DNA of 64,000 nt from Symbiodinium microadriaticum (GCA_001939145.1 LSRX01000662.1:4747-68746); one strand, 5' to 3'. Counted from the first letter of the stretch, positions 12,701 to 22,190 are shown. The notes: generated by a model not told the origin, from the letters alone. Translations and numbers: made by a program.

Positions 12701-14493
12701 CCAGTCTTGCTGCTTTTTGCGACCTTTGTCGTCCGGACGTTTCTGCAGTGTTGGGTCGTCCCCCTGTCGTGGGCGAGCTGGTGTCTGACTTCTCCCGCCG
12801 GTACCCGTTGCCTCTTGCGTGCCGCATTGCCTCGGGCAGTGCTCTTGCTTGCACGGGTGTTACTTCTGCGATGCCAGTCTCGGCCTTCGTCACCACCTTC
12901 CTCTCCTTAAGGTTTAGTGGTTTAGACTCTTTACCCTCTTTGCCTACTGACTGCTCTTTTGAGGCACGGCAGTTCTTTGACGATCCTGAGTGGATCAGTG
13001 AGCTTTCGGATTGCCTTGACTTTAAAGAGGTCCTTCGGTATAAGTTCTTGGGTTTAGGCCACATTAACGTCCTTGAGGCCAGAGCCTACAAAACTTGGCT
13101 AAAGATTTGCTCTAAGCTGCACCCCAACTCCAGGTTGGTAGGGTTAATCGATAGTCGGGTCCTTTTAGGCTCTGCAGCGAAAGGGCGTTCTGCAAGCCCC
13201 GCGCTTTGCCGAGTCTTGCGCTCCTCGGTCCCCTACGTGCTGGGCTCAGGCTTGTACCCGGGCGGGCTTCACGTTTACTCGGCTCGGAACCGCGCAGACG
13301 GCCCCTCTCGTGGTCGTCCCCCGGCTCCTCCTTCGAAGCCCCGTCCTCTTTGGCTTGAGGCTTTGGCTCGCGGCGAGTTCCGTCTCTTTGACCTGGTCTG
13401 CGCTTCGGCCGCTGTTCCTCGCCTCTTGGGCCGCTGGCTTCGTCTGCTTTTACTGTTGGCCGGGGATGTTGAACGCAACCCTGGTCCTTTCCACAGTGGG
13501 GAGCCTCGGGGCCACTTGGACATGGAAGGTGGTTTTGCTGTGTCGACTCGCCATAAGATGGACAAGGCCCTCTCCGCTTTCAGTGTTTGGCTTGAGGCCA
13601 CCTTCAGCCTTTCCTTGGCCGCGGTCCTGTCTTCGGCGCCGGCCGCTGCTGCTGCTTTGCGTACTTGGGGTCTCTACCTTTACTCTTCTGGTCAGCCCCG
13701 CTACCTTCTGGTCTACGCCATCACTGGCGTCCAAGACTGCCACCCTGTGTTCCGTTCCCACTTGTCTCCAGCCTGGCAGGTGGACCGGAAGTGGCAGCAA
13801 GCTGAGCCTGGTGAATGCCGCCCTGTCATCTCTCAGCCCATTCTTTTGGCTGCTGTCAGTTTAGCCTTGTGCTGGGGCTGGTGTGACTGGGCTGCTGTGA
13901 CCCTCGTCGGTTTCCTTTGCATGTTGCATCCTTCTGAGATGATTTGTCTCGTCCGGGCCGACCTTGTCTTCCCTGAGGATGCCCTTTCTCCAGATCCTGT
14001 TGCGTATGTTCACATTCGCAATCCCAAGACCCAGCGTTTCGCCCGCCGGCAGCATTCGTGTCTTGAGGATCCTCTTGTCTTGCTCCTTCTTGAAGCTCTT
14101 TACTTCAACCTTCCGCTTCCTTCGCGCCTCTTCCGCGGGTCCATGCATGTCTACCGTCGGCAGTGGAATTGCATTATGGCTCGTTTGGGCGTCCCTCACC
14201 GTCTGTCCGAGAAGGGCGCTACACCCGGAGTCTTAAGGGGCTCCGGCGCTACGTTCTTGTACCTGGAAATAGAGGACTTGCCTCTTGTGGCATGGCGAGG
14301 GCGATGGAGCAAAACTAAGACGGTTGAGTTTTATCTTCAAGAGGTCGCGGCCCAGCTTTTGTTGCAACGTCTTCCTCGCTGGGCGCGCGATCGCATTCGT
14401 CTCTTGAGTAGCTTCTCCAGAAGCTTGGTCCTGAAAGTTGTTCAGGACACCTGCCTACGAGCTCAGATTTCGCCCTTTTGGGCCCTCTCCTGA
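9709..14493 (+). CDS. DIRS-like polyprotein: RT, RNase H/methyltransferase-like, 2A-like, tyrosine recombinase
   Basis: A 1,595-codon frame without internal stops. Residues below count from the GTG at 9724. RT: VPKDISFDRFILNP near 388, DLSEMYYTF (motif A Asp) at 442, SIDDH (YxDD-type motif C) at 541-545, FLGADVDG near 596. RNase H start: CMDASPTGAG near 709. Methyltransferase-like block about 845-1010 (WHCHPPPASF, VSHPAESLLF, FGSPCQCATTFLHNK). RNase H-like remainder: INVLEARAYKTWLK near 1118 and SARNRADGPSR near 1190. 2A-like motif ends at 1255. Tyrosine recombinase: LHPSEMICL near 1401, LRGSGATFLY near 1504, WRGRW near 1524, presumed nucleophile Tyr 1537. The first in-frame ATG is at 10495 (residue 258), so translation must enter from the gag frame or an upstream exon. 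The first conserved recombinase Arg position appears to be His 1402. Confidence 0.85.
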   Translation, partial: RGTTAVHVFAGKVEPPWPGVSSGCHPNSNDVLGPAGAKPSEAQAEPADRNVAHRGTLGSKPRPDPTAIPESETCFVSWIASFLGQLWSSRSCLGSFLRDSLRAPACTSVPEHRSGDLWPVPLPSARWTAETFCNLSPQRRRRGKLFKLVAKLVQLQVGCLNWLALGCPSHDPAHAHIHGAALTDDQHNVLCTLERHCLHFVRAGRFSLATLGRSGEKFSALLSGALELSQADSSGACDTDRLLSEFVCSLETEWCSYGRRPRMPPSPCQPDLPQASAVGASTTAPSCNGPPEVVSVGSGLSCKPVVADRIKWSLPPSFDPVPFLLDPEIKRAYLEPDSVKLPEAFWPKLPRSKVHASRGELLKLAAKWDKFKALRIFKCSEVDSLETVGCFGVPKDISFDRFILNPSVANSRARKLSCYTKLLAPGCLLAQASLPTASHVLRLCCDDLSEMYYTFVVPPLRSKRNCLGIAFQPHELKGFSAYNPVLHNGPCFIALNALAMGDCGAVEYAQQAHFNVLASLGNSMRPSEFVAYRRTFPRSECLEFLSIDDHMTAQVCSRMQLRSKAPLRDTEIFAAADTAYPLVGLVPHPGKRKRQVTSGTFLGADVDGCEGLVSAPRHRIGVLMRITSLVSRHGRCTPALLASILGLWVHILLFRRPVFSILGQVFADARRTPANRVFQLHRDSVNELACLCIMGPLIQADLRAGYPGKIFCMDASPTGAGICCATLPGPVVKELWRHTEQKGFYTKLLEPASALLQSLDLSDDPGAAFVEGLPATSAPFSPEPLPLRAPRSGGGSFLCLFGGDCNWVPAHTRAGLRDFGVERPELSALSFGDLEDRSTFSSLCTLALSGLVHDWHCHPPPASFCGACPDVRFSAVAGLRSCDSPAGLEPVSDELARDNTLARRLCFLLCLAASAGSFVSVSHPAESLLFRLHCFRGLVALGAVATQVSFCAFGSPCQCATTFLHNKPWLHQLGRTSGGCTCPASSPHFASAGRFTIASLAAFCDLCRPDVSAVLGRPPVVGELVSDFSRRYPLPLACRIASGSALACTGVTSAMPVSAFVTTFLSLRFSGLDSLPSLPTDCSFEARQFFDDPEWISELSDCLDFKEVLRYKFLGLGHINVLEARAYKTWLKICSKLHPNSRLVGLIDSRVLLGSAAKGRSASPALCRVLRSSVPYVLGSGLYPGGLHVYSARNRADGPSRGRPPAPPSKPRPLWLEALARGEFRLFDLVCASAAVPRLLGRWLRLLLLLAGDVERNPGPFHSGEPRGHLDMEGGFAVSTRHKMDKALSAFSVWLEATFSLSLAAVLSSAPAAAAALRTWGLYLYSSGQPRYLLVYAITGVQDCHPVFRSHLSPAWQVDRKWQQAEPGECRPVISQPILLAAVSLALCWGWCDWAAVTLVGFLCMLHPSEMICLVRADLVFPEDALSPDPVAYVHIRNPKTQRFARRQHSCLEDPLVLLLLEALYFNLPLPSRLFRGSMHVYRRQWNCIMARLGVPHRLSEKGATPGVLRGSGATFLYLEIEDLPLVAWRGRWSKTKTVEFYLQEVAAQLLLQRLPRWARDRIRLLSSFSRSLVLKVVQDTCLRAQISPFWALS
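13447..13488 (+). other. 2A-like ribosome-skipping motif in the DIRS-like polyprotein
   Basis: Encodes LLLLAGDVERNPGP, matching the 2A consensus D-V/I-E-x-N-P-G-P after a hydrophobic run. Skipping between the last Gly (13483) and Pro (13486) would release the tyrosine recombinase from the RT/RNase H part. The motif is seen directly; activity is inferred. Confidence 0.8.
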
Positions 14494-14659
14494 ACCCCTA
14501 GGGTTTTTCGGTTTAGGCCCCTAGGACCTTAGGCTTTCGGTTTAGTCCTCGCTTTCGGTTCCTCGGCTTTTCTGGCTCCCCTGCAGGCAGCTTTCCTCTA
14601 CTTTTCGGCCTATGGCCGTCTCTCGAGACAACTTCGCAGCGAGCAGGCGAAAAAGCGGG

Positions 14660-14696
14660 ATGTCTATGTCTATGTCTATGTCTATGTCTATGTCTA

Positions 14697-14733
<37 letters not shown>

Positions 14734-14735
14734 GT
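14660..14735. repeat. (TCTATG)n/(TGTATG)n microsatellite at the right edge of the element
   Basis: TCTATG units followed by TGTATG units, running into the assembly gap. Confidence 0.9.
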
Positions 14736-15505
14736 NNNNNNNNNNNNNNNNNNNNNNNNNNNNNNNNNNNNNNNNNNNNNNNNNNNNNNNNNNNNNNNNN
14801 NNNNNNNNNNNNNNNNNNNNNNNNNNNNNNNNNNNNNNNNNNNNNNNNNNNNNNNNNNNNNNNNNNNNNNNNNNNNNNNNNNNNNNNNNNNNNNNNNNNN
14901 NNNNNNNNNNNNNNNNNNNNNNNNNNNNNNNNNNNNNNNNNNNNNNNNNNNNNNNNNNNNNNNNNNNNNNNNNNNNNNNNNNNNNNNNNNNNNNNNNNNN
15001 NNNNNNNNNNNNNNNNNNNNNNNNNNNNNNNNNNNNNNNNNNNNNNNNNNNNNNNNNNNNNNNNNNNNNNNNNNNNNNNNNNNNNNNNNNNNNNNNNNNN
15101 NNNNNNNNNNNNNNNNNNNNNNNNNNNNNNNNNNNNNNNNNNNNNNNNNNNNNNNNNNNNNNNNNNNNNNNNNNNNNNNNNNNNNNNNNNNNNNNNNNNN
15201 NNNNNNNNNNNNNNNNNNNNNNNNNNNNNNNNNNNNNNNNNNNNNNNNNNNNNNNNNNNNNNNNNNNNNNNNNNNNNNNNNNNNNNNNNNNNNNNNNNNN
15301 NNNNNNNNNNNNNNNNNNNNNNNNNNNNNNNNNNNNNNNNNNNNNNNNNNNNNNNNNNNNNNNNNNNNNNNNNNNNNNNNNNNNNNNNNNNNNNNNNNNN
15401 NNNNNNNNNNNNNNNNNNNNNNNNNNNNNNNNNNNNNNNNNNNNNNNNNNNNNNNNNNNNNNNNNNNNNNNNNNNNNNNNNNNNNNNNNNNNNNNNNNNN
15501 NNNNN
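14736..15505. other. assembly gap (N)
   Basis: 770 unresolved bases after a microsatellite. Any frame crossing it is meaningless. Confidence 0.99.
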
Positions 15506-16735
15506 GCGCTGTTGGCCGCAGCGGCGCAGCAAGGCGCTCGCAGGGTTCGTGGATCGGTAACTGTATGTTTGCGAGCACCCCAATCAGTTGCCGTTAAGGC
15601 TTTTTGGTGCATGGATCTCATGTACTTTGCGACTACCTACTTTCAACCGAGAATCACCTGATTCCGCACAGGCATCGGCATCAGCAAGATCGCCCAGAGC
15701 GCCGTGATGTCATCCCACGAGGTGCCCTTACTCATGCTCTTGACTACTCTTGTGGCTCAGAGTTCTACGTACCAACTTCCATGGACTTCCGAGCAAGCTG
15801 AGGGCTTAAAGGGCCTGGGAGTTGGAGTTTGGCCCGGGGCATAGACTCAACGTAGTCTAGGATTAAGAAATGGGGGTCGGGGCCGTCGTGAGATGGGAAT
15901 CCCAGGGTTTGTGCGAATGGAGACCTCCTACCCTCAGAGCTCATAAGCCTCAGTAACCTTTGAGTGCTGCAGAGCTCCCAAACCCTAAACTTAAGCCCTA
16001 AACCCAAACCCTGAACCTTGGTCCTCAACCGCAACGTGACATAAAGTCCTGCACTTTTCAGCTGAGCCCGGTCAGAGCTTTCCTGAGAAGTTTCGAGTTT
16101 CAGGGTTCTTGTGGTAAGTTGCGGTGTCCAGCGTCGGTGCGGGGTTTCGAAACGTTTTGGATCAAGCCCGTTCAGTTTCGGCTCAGTGCCGCGGTCGGTT
16201 TCGAAGCTAAGAAAAACACCTCTAATCCTAGCCGCAGAGGCCAGGTCCCAAATGCAAAGCCGCAACATCCACCAACCTTCACCTTTGCTCCTTGAGGAGC
16301 ATTCTTGGCCCGCACAACCTCACACACGAGCCCTGAAACCTGCCATCGTCGTGCCTGTCATTATACTCATTGTGTGTAGTTGCCGTCGTCCTGGTTGTTG
16401 TTAGAAACTGGGGACCGAAACTGTCCACGCGATCTGAAATTAGAACCCCGAAACCATGGGCGTCCGAGGGGCTTCCCAAGAAAACTTTATCTATGCCTTG
16501 CGAGCCCTAAACCCTAAACCCCTAAACCCTAAAACCTTAAACCCCTAAACCCTAAAACCCTAAAACCCTAAACCCCTAAACCCTAAACCCCTAAAAGCCC
16601 CTAAACCCCTAAAAGCCCCTAAAACCCTAAAACCCCTAACCCCCAAACCGAGCCCAAAGAGCTCCCTGACCGTGTCCTTGACGAGACTCCCCTAAACCGC
16701 AGGCTGCAGAGCGCTGGGAGTCGACTTTGCTGATG
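15506..16735. other. no gene seen; CCCTAAA-rich
   Basis: Scattered CCCTAAA motifs and a dense degenerate block at 16500-16650. No coding signal was recognised. Confidence 0.6.
16500..16650. repeat. interstitial telomere-like repeats (CCCTAAA)n, degenerate
   Basis: About 17 imperfect CCCTAAA/CCCCTAAA units. TTTAGGG is the telomere unit of plants and of several algae, including dinoflagellates; here it is internal and degenerate. Confidence 0.85.
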
Positions 16736-17370
16736 CTGGCCCTTTGCCAGGGATTTTTTCTGGTGGTTTTTTGGGTTTTGGGTTTAGGGATTAGGGTTTA
16801 GACTGGTGGTTTTCGCTTTTGTGGTGGTTTCTAGTCGTGTTGTTCATCATCGTCAGTGTTGTTCCTTCCTCCTCCTCCTCTTCTTTCGCCTCCTCCTCGT
16901 CAGATCCTTCCCGATCCTTCCCACTGCTAGTGCTGCTACTGCGTCTGCTGCTGCTGCTGCTGCTGCTTCTGATGCCTGTACTGCTACTGCAACAACAACT
17001 GCTGTTTCTGCTTCGATGGAATTCCGCTTTAGCTCAGGGTTTTATGGTTTGCCTCTTCGGACTCACGGTGAAGGATTCCGGCATGGCTCTTGTGTGTGTG
17101 CGTGCGCATATCTTTTTCTACCTTTGTTCTGTAGGTTTCCAACCCTTGCATGCTGCAAACCCGAAATTGCAAGCCATCCCACCGGGAAGCCCTGGGAAAC
17201 GTAGCCGGTGAAGGCCGGCCACTAGCAAGCCCGAAGTGCTGAACCCCCCCGGCTCTCCAAGCCATGAGCCTTAGAAGTACACGGGAACCAGGTATGTAAC
17301 TTGGCCGTCAAGCTGCAGTCTAGAAACAATTATCATGTACTCCTTAAGGTTTTCATTGCAGCACCTGCGG

Positions 17371-17433
17371 TCATCCATGCATGCATGCATGCATGCATGC
17401 ATGCATGCATGCATACATACCTGCATACATACA
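17371..17433. repeat. (CATG)n and CATACATA array, left border of block B
   Basis: About ten CATG units then CATACATA units; forms an inverted counterpart to the TATGTATG array near 18005. Confidence 0.85.
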
Positions 17434-18003
17434 TACTGCTTTCCTCATGCACACCCGCCGGTCCCATGGATCCCACTGTGGGACGGTGGACATCTTCGTC
17501 GGCTTTTCACAGTCCCTTGCTGGCCGCGTCCTCCGAACACACCAAGTTCATGGTAAGTTTCAATACCACGCGGTGGTGAACTTGCTGAATCGTGCTCTCG
17601 CAGCAGCGATTTAGATGAAAATCGCGCGTCGCCACAATCCCGTGCTCATGTCTGCCTTCGAAGCGCTCGAAGTCCCTAAACTCCGACCGGGTCACACGAT
17701 TCGCCTCCTCGGCGCTCCCAGGCATGGTCCGAAATCCCGCCCTTCAAAAAGTAAAACTGTGCTCCTGCCGCCAGCTGTGGGAAGCCGTTGGCAACATGGT
17801 CCTTCCTATCCTCGACCCACTTGTATGCTCCACTTGGCAACTCAGCACAGAGCAGAACGCATCCACAAGCACGACAAGATATTTATTTTCATAGAACGAA
17901 CTGGACCGATCTCAATTACATGTAGCCTAAGTATGTGAGCATCAATCTCGTGTGGTGCGCGTGTGTGTGTGTGTGTCTCGCGGAGGGTGGTGGGAGTCTT
18001 AGG

Positions 18004-18004
<1 letters not shown>

Positions 18005-18035
<31 letters not shown>

Positions 18036-18070
18036 GTATGTATGTCGGTATATATATATATATACTTATT
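18005..18070. repeat. (TATG)n and (TA)n array, right border of block B
   Basis: TATGTATG units followed by TATATA; reverse complement of the CATACATA array at the left of block B. Confidence 0.85.
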
Positions 18071-18679
18071 TATGGATACATATAATATGCTGTCACCTTG
18101 TTTGGGAACTATAAACCCCAAGTCTGAGCCCAAGTTCAAAACTCCGTAGGCCCTCACACCTGAACCTTTTGCCTAAACTCTAAACCCAGGAAGGGGTGCT
18201 ACACTTGTCAGATGGAGCCCTCGTCGCGAGTTCCGAAGCTCCCACGCGATGGGAGGAGCGACATGGGATCCGTAGTACGTGAAGGACGAACAAGACAAGA
18301 TGCAGGCTGCACTACCCACCGAAGCTCCGGCATCGGCCAGCAATCGGACTGTGGTGTCTGCAGTTGTTCTGTTGTATGACAGTACCGGTAATTTTTGGCA
18401 AAGGGTTCCAAAGGCTCCAGGACCCTGAGGTTTTCTTCAGGTCTTCTCGCGAAGGGCAAAGGTTGATTCTTGTATCGCATGGCCTTTGCAGTCATGTGGT
18501 GCTCGAGCCCAAGACAGGAAAAAGGCTGTAAGCTTCACTCACAAGCCTGTTTGCCGAGAGGCCCAGAGTGTTGTTTATCGATGTTAAAATTCGCTTGGGA
18601 CACAGGCTCACAAAAGGCAGGATTCCTTCCACGGTCTTGTTGAAGTGTTTGTTGAACGATGCATGACTTGCATGCATGC

Positions 18680-18990
18680 ACAGTCATGTCAGATAGAGCG
18701 AACAGCATCATGTCGCCTTTGCCAAAAAATGGTGGCGCGACGAGTGCGATTCGCCTGTTCGGCTGGCCAAGGGCCGCAAGCACCTCGAGCAAAGCTGAGT
18801 CTGGGTCCATTCTGCCAAAGGCGGGGCAGCCGCGTGCAGATCCAGACAGAGTCACCCCTCTAACACGAGCAGACCCATCATCGAGCTCGACGCTGCCCAA
18901 GACGGCAGGCCCCGGAAGGCAACCACGTCCAGATCCAGGTGGCTCCTTCGACCTCAAGTTGGAGCATTGTCGGTGTGTAGGGCTTCACCC
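18680..18990. CDS. coding-like segment, homologous to 19200-19400, strand uncertain
   Basis: On + it begins with an ATG and reads MSPLPKNGGATSAIRLFGW, with SSKAESG and later GSFDLKLE. On - the same DNA reads SALLEVLAALGQ and APPFFGKGDMMLFALSDM. The downstream segment at 19200-19400 shows the matching phrases on both strands (+: MPSLPNHGAA, SSKAVADREYFFDFKLE; -: TALLELLSALDS, AAPWFGKDGM). The pair is clearly a tandem duplication; I cannot decide the coding strand or family. Confidence 0.35.
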
Positions 18991-19199
18991 TAAACCACGT
19001 AAACCCGACCCCTCGAACCCGCTAGGAAATCCGAGGTAGCTGTCCACAGCATCCGAGGATTGTGTTCCTCGCAGGAAACAAAATTTGTGCCATGCCAGCT
19101 CACGACAGTGTTCAGTCTTGTGTAACAGTCTCTTATCACATATGCAGGTTTCTGCACAAAGAACAGGGCTTCAAGAAGCCTTGACGTGCTCCGACAAGC

Positions 19200-19392
19200 A
19201 GGCTGAAAGTCACACACACCATGCCGTCTTTGCCAAACCATGGTGCTGCGCTGCACTCATGCTCTTGCCCATCTCGGGAAGATGCTGAGTCAAGCGCCGA
19301 CAGCAGCTCGAGCAAAGCTGTAGCTGACAGGGAGTACTTCTTCGACTTCAAGTTGGAGGACAAACCGGAGCTGGAGGCGGTAAATGCTTTTG
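19200..19392. CDS. coding-like segment, second member of the pair, strand uncertain
   Basis: Starts on + with CCATGCCGTCTTTGCCAAA and reads to DFKLEDKPELEA, followed by a GTAAAT donor-like site. On - the frame contains LSATALLELLSALD. See the partner segment at 18680-18990. Confidence 0.35.
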
Positions 19393-19681
19393 CGACGTGC
19401 CTCGCCGGTTTCGCAGTTGGCTTTGCAGTTGCTTGTTGTTTAGTCTCTGAATTCTTTTTTTTTGGGGGCCGTCTCCAATGGTTCAGGTGTTTGACTGGCA
19501 TGGTTGATTTGTCCAGCGAGGTTTTCTACGAGTTGACGCGGACAAGTGCAGGCTTCCAGCCTGGAGCAGCAAGTCCTATGAGGGTGAGGCCGAGTCGACG
19601 GCTTTGTGTTTTGTGCAAACAAGCAAAACGTTTGTCACGTAATTATTTTTATGCACCCTGGTAGTCTTCCTGACCCACAGG

Positions 19682-19794
19682 TGATGCCGAACCAGAAGCG
19701 AGCAAAGAGGTCAGCGGCAGAAAAGTTCAAGACAGATCCGCTGGAGCAGTCGCGCAGACTCCCCACAGGGAAGAAGCGTACGAAGTCTCTTTGA
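19682..19794 (+). CDS. possible C-terminal exon, basic protein
   Basis: After an acceptor-like CCCACAG the frame reads VMPNQKRAKRSAAEKFK and continues Lys/Arg-rich to a TGA at 19792. It could be the last exon of a gene that includes the 19200-19392 segment if that is on the + strand. No family is recognised; the basic tail resembles a nuclear localisation region. Confidence 0.3.
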
Positions 19795-20135
19795 GCGGTT
19801 TGCACCTTCATCTGACTCTCGAGTTCTTTCTGCTTTGCTCCTTGTTTTCAAATTCTCTAAAGTCTCTTTCGACATTCTCCAGTCTCTTTCAGTGGTTTGC
19901 TTCTTTTTCCAAAGTTCTCTATATCCTTCCAACCCAGTTCCCATCAAGGGGTTTGCTCTTTGTTCTGTCTTTTTCAAGTTCCGTGCGCGCGGCTGCTCCT
20001 TGTCTTCATTGTTCTCTAGTCTCTTTCGAAATTCTCCAATCTATTTCGAGCGGTCTGCTCCTTGTTCTGACCTTCTCCAGCTCAGTGCTTTTATTCGAGC
20101 GGTTTGCTCCTTGTTTTCAATTTCCCATATGGACT
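19795..20135. repeat. diverged tandem repeat around GGTTTGCTCCTTGTT
   Basis: The phrases GTTTGCTCCTTGTTTTC and AGTCTCTTTCGAAATTCTCC recur four or five times with heavy divergence. Pyrimidine-rich; open frames here are composition artefacts. Confidence 0.55.
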
Positions 20136-20139
20136 GCAA

Positions 20140-20433
20140 GGGGGGTCCTTTGCCAGGGATTTTGTGGTGGTTTCGCTATTGAGGTGTAGTGGTTTCTATT
20201 CGTGTCGTGAATCCTCGTCAGTATTGCTATCAGTGTTGTTCCGTCCTCCTCGCCTCCTCCTCGTCCCATCCTTCCCGCTGCTAGTGCGGCTACTGCTTCT
20301 GCTGCCGCTATTTCGAATGCCTCCACTGCTACTGCAACCACAACTGCTGTTTCTGCCTCGATGGAATTCCGCTTTGGCTCAGGGTTTAAGGTTTGCCTCT
20401 TCGGACTCGCGGCGTCGCATTCCGGCATGGCTC

Positions 20434-20470
<37 letters not shown>

Positions 20471-21590
20471 CGTGCGTGCGCATATCTTTTTCTGCCTTTG
20501 TTCTGTAGGTTTCCAACCCTTGCACGCTGCAAACCCGAAATTGCACAGCATGCCACCGGGAAGCCCTGGGAAACGTAGCCGGTGAAGGCCGACCAGTAGC
20601 AAACCCGAAGTGCTGAACCCCCCCGATTCTCCAAGCCATGAACCCCAGAAGTACAAGGGAACCAGGTATGTAACTTGGCGCCTGGAGAACAATCCCCGAA
20701 TACTCCTTAAACTTTTCATTGCAGCACCTGCGGCTCCTAAGACTCCCAACACCACCCCCCGAAACCAACATATGCACCACACTGGTTCGATATTGATTCC
20801 AAACCACCCTAAACCCTTGACCCTCAACCGTGCGGCTGGAGGCGTTCAGATCAGGCTGAGAACATGCTCACATACTTAGGCTACATGTAATTGAGATCGG
20901 TGCAGTTCGTTCTATGGGAATAAATGTCTTGTCGCGTTTGTGCTTGCGTTCTGCTCTGTGGTGCCAAGTGGAGCATACAAGTGCATCGAGGATTATGTGG
21001 ATGCTTTACATACTGGACGGTTTCTGTGGCAGTAGAAAGACCACGTTGCCAGCGGCTTCCGACATCTTGCGGCGAGAGCACAGTTTTACTTTTTGAAGGG
21101 CGGGATTTCGAGACCACGTGTGGGAGCGCCGAGGAGGCGAATCGTGTGACCCGGTCGGAGTTTAGGGACTTCGAGCGCTGCGAAGGCAGACATGAGCACG
21201 GGATTGTGGCGACACACGATTTTCATTTGAATGGCTGTTGCGAGAGCGCGATTCAGCAACTTCACCACCGCATGGTACTGATGTTTATGATGAACTTGGC
21301 GTGTTCGGAGGACGCGGCCAGCAAGGGACTGTGGAAAGCAGACGAACATGTCCACCGGGCCACAGTGGGATCCATGGGACCGGCGGGTGCGCATGAGGAA
21401 AGATGTATGTATGTATGTATGTATGTATGTCGGTATACATACATATATATATATACATATACACACATGCATATAATATGTTGTCACCTTGTTTGGTGAA
21501 CTATAAACCCTAAGTCCTGAGCCCAAGTTCAAAAGTCCGTAAGCTCTAGCATTTGAACTTTTCGCCCAAACCCTAAGCCCAGGAAGGGGC
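20140..21590. repeat. duplicated segment, copy 2 (block B inverted)
   Basis: Blocks A and C are parallel to copy 1; block B (about 20726-21400) is the reverse complement of 17434-18003. The junction is sharp: CCTAAGACTCCCAACACCACC at 20737 is the reverse complement of the sequence ending copy 1 block B near 18001. A GT run lies at 20436-20465. Confidence 0.8.
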
Positions 21591-22190
21591 TCGGCGCGCG
21601 GACTTGGAGCCCGGTGTAGTTGAGTTCAGCAGTCCCTCGGCCGTTTTTTCAATTTAGGGTCTTGGTTGGGAAATTCACGGGCCTTGAATTCAGTGCCGCA
21701 CCGAATCCCGACAACGACAGAACCAGATTCAACAGGTCATCAAGTCAGTTCCAAATTCCTGAAGGCACCGCATCGACTGCACCCTAAACCCTTCTTTCAA
21801 CCCTTGTATATTGAGGTTTCCAAAGAGTGGCCGTCACCAAGCCGAGAACTGGCGGAGAGCATGTCAAAGAAGAGACACCTGAGAGGCCGCCAGGGGGTCC
21901 CCAACGAAACCCAAGGCTCGAAAGCCCCAAAGCCCTGGAAGCAAGAGCCTAGCGCTTGAGATGAAAGCAACAGGCAACATCATTCTTCCTCTAAGCTCCC
22001 CAAAACCTAAAGAACTAACCAACTAAACCCTAAACCCCTAAACCCTAAACCCTAAACCCCATGTGCAGACGCACGCCTAGAAAAGGCGGCTTGAGCGCGT
22101 CGTCCCGGAGCTGGCCCTTGGCCTTCGACGTGCTTTCGGAGGCCGGGGCTCCAAAAGACCGATTTGCCAAAGCTTCCGGTGAGCTTAGGG
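21591..22190. other. no gene assigned
   Basis: Contains CCCTAAA motifs near 22025-22060 and a coding-like phrase SWPLAFDVLSEAGAPKDRF (+, about 22110-22165) that might belong to the PPR gene downstream, but this is too short to call. Confidence 0.35.

Larger units (their letters stand above)
7617..14660 (+). mobile_element. DIRS-like tyrosine-recombinase retrotransposon, nearly intact
   Basis: About 7 kb lying between two (TCTATG)n arrays, with a gag-like ORF and one very long frame containing reverse transcriptase, RNase H, a methyltransferase-like stretch and a C-terminal tyrosine recombinase. RT plus RNase H plus tyrosine recombinase (not DDE integrase) defines the DIRS order. The termini carry only a short inverted match (ATATCCCG at the left, CGGGATGT at the right), so exact ends are inferred from the flanking microsatellite. 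Length of the open frame and few lesions suggest recent activity. Confidence 0.8.
16738..18196. repeat. duplicated segment, copy 1 (blocks A, B, C)
   Basis: Block A (about 16738-17370, starting CCCTTTGCCAGGGATTT) and block C (about 18004-18196, TATG array then TAATATGCTGTCACCTTGTTTGG) match 20140-20725 and 21403-21590 in the same orientation. Block B between them matches copy 2 only as its reverse complement. Block B is bounded by a (CATG)n/CATACATA array on the left (17371-17433) and a TATGTATG array on the right (18005-18045). Frames on both strands of B are partly conserved, but no protein family is recognised. Confidence 0.8.

Noticed and set aside
14513-15661. Long frames on both strands made largely of X
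   Set aside because: They cross the assembly gap and flanking microsatellite; no real sequence supports them.
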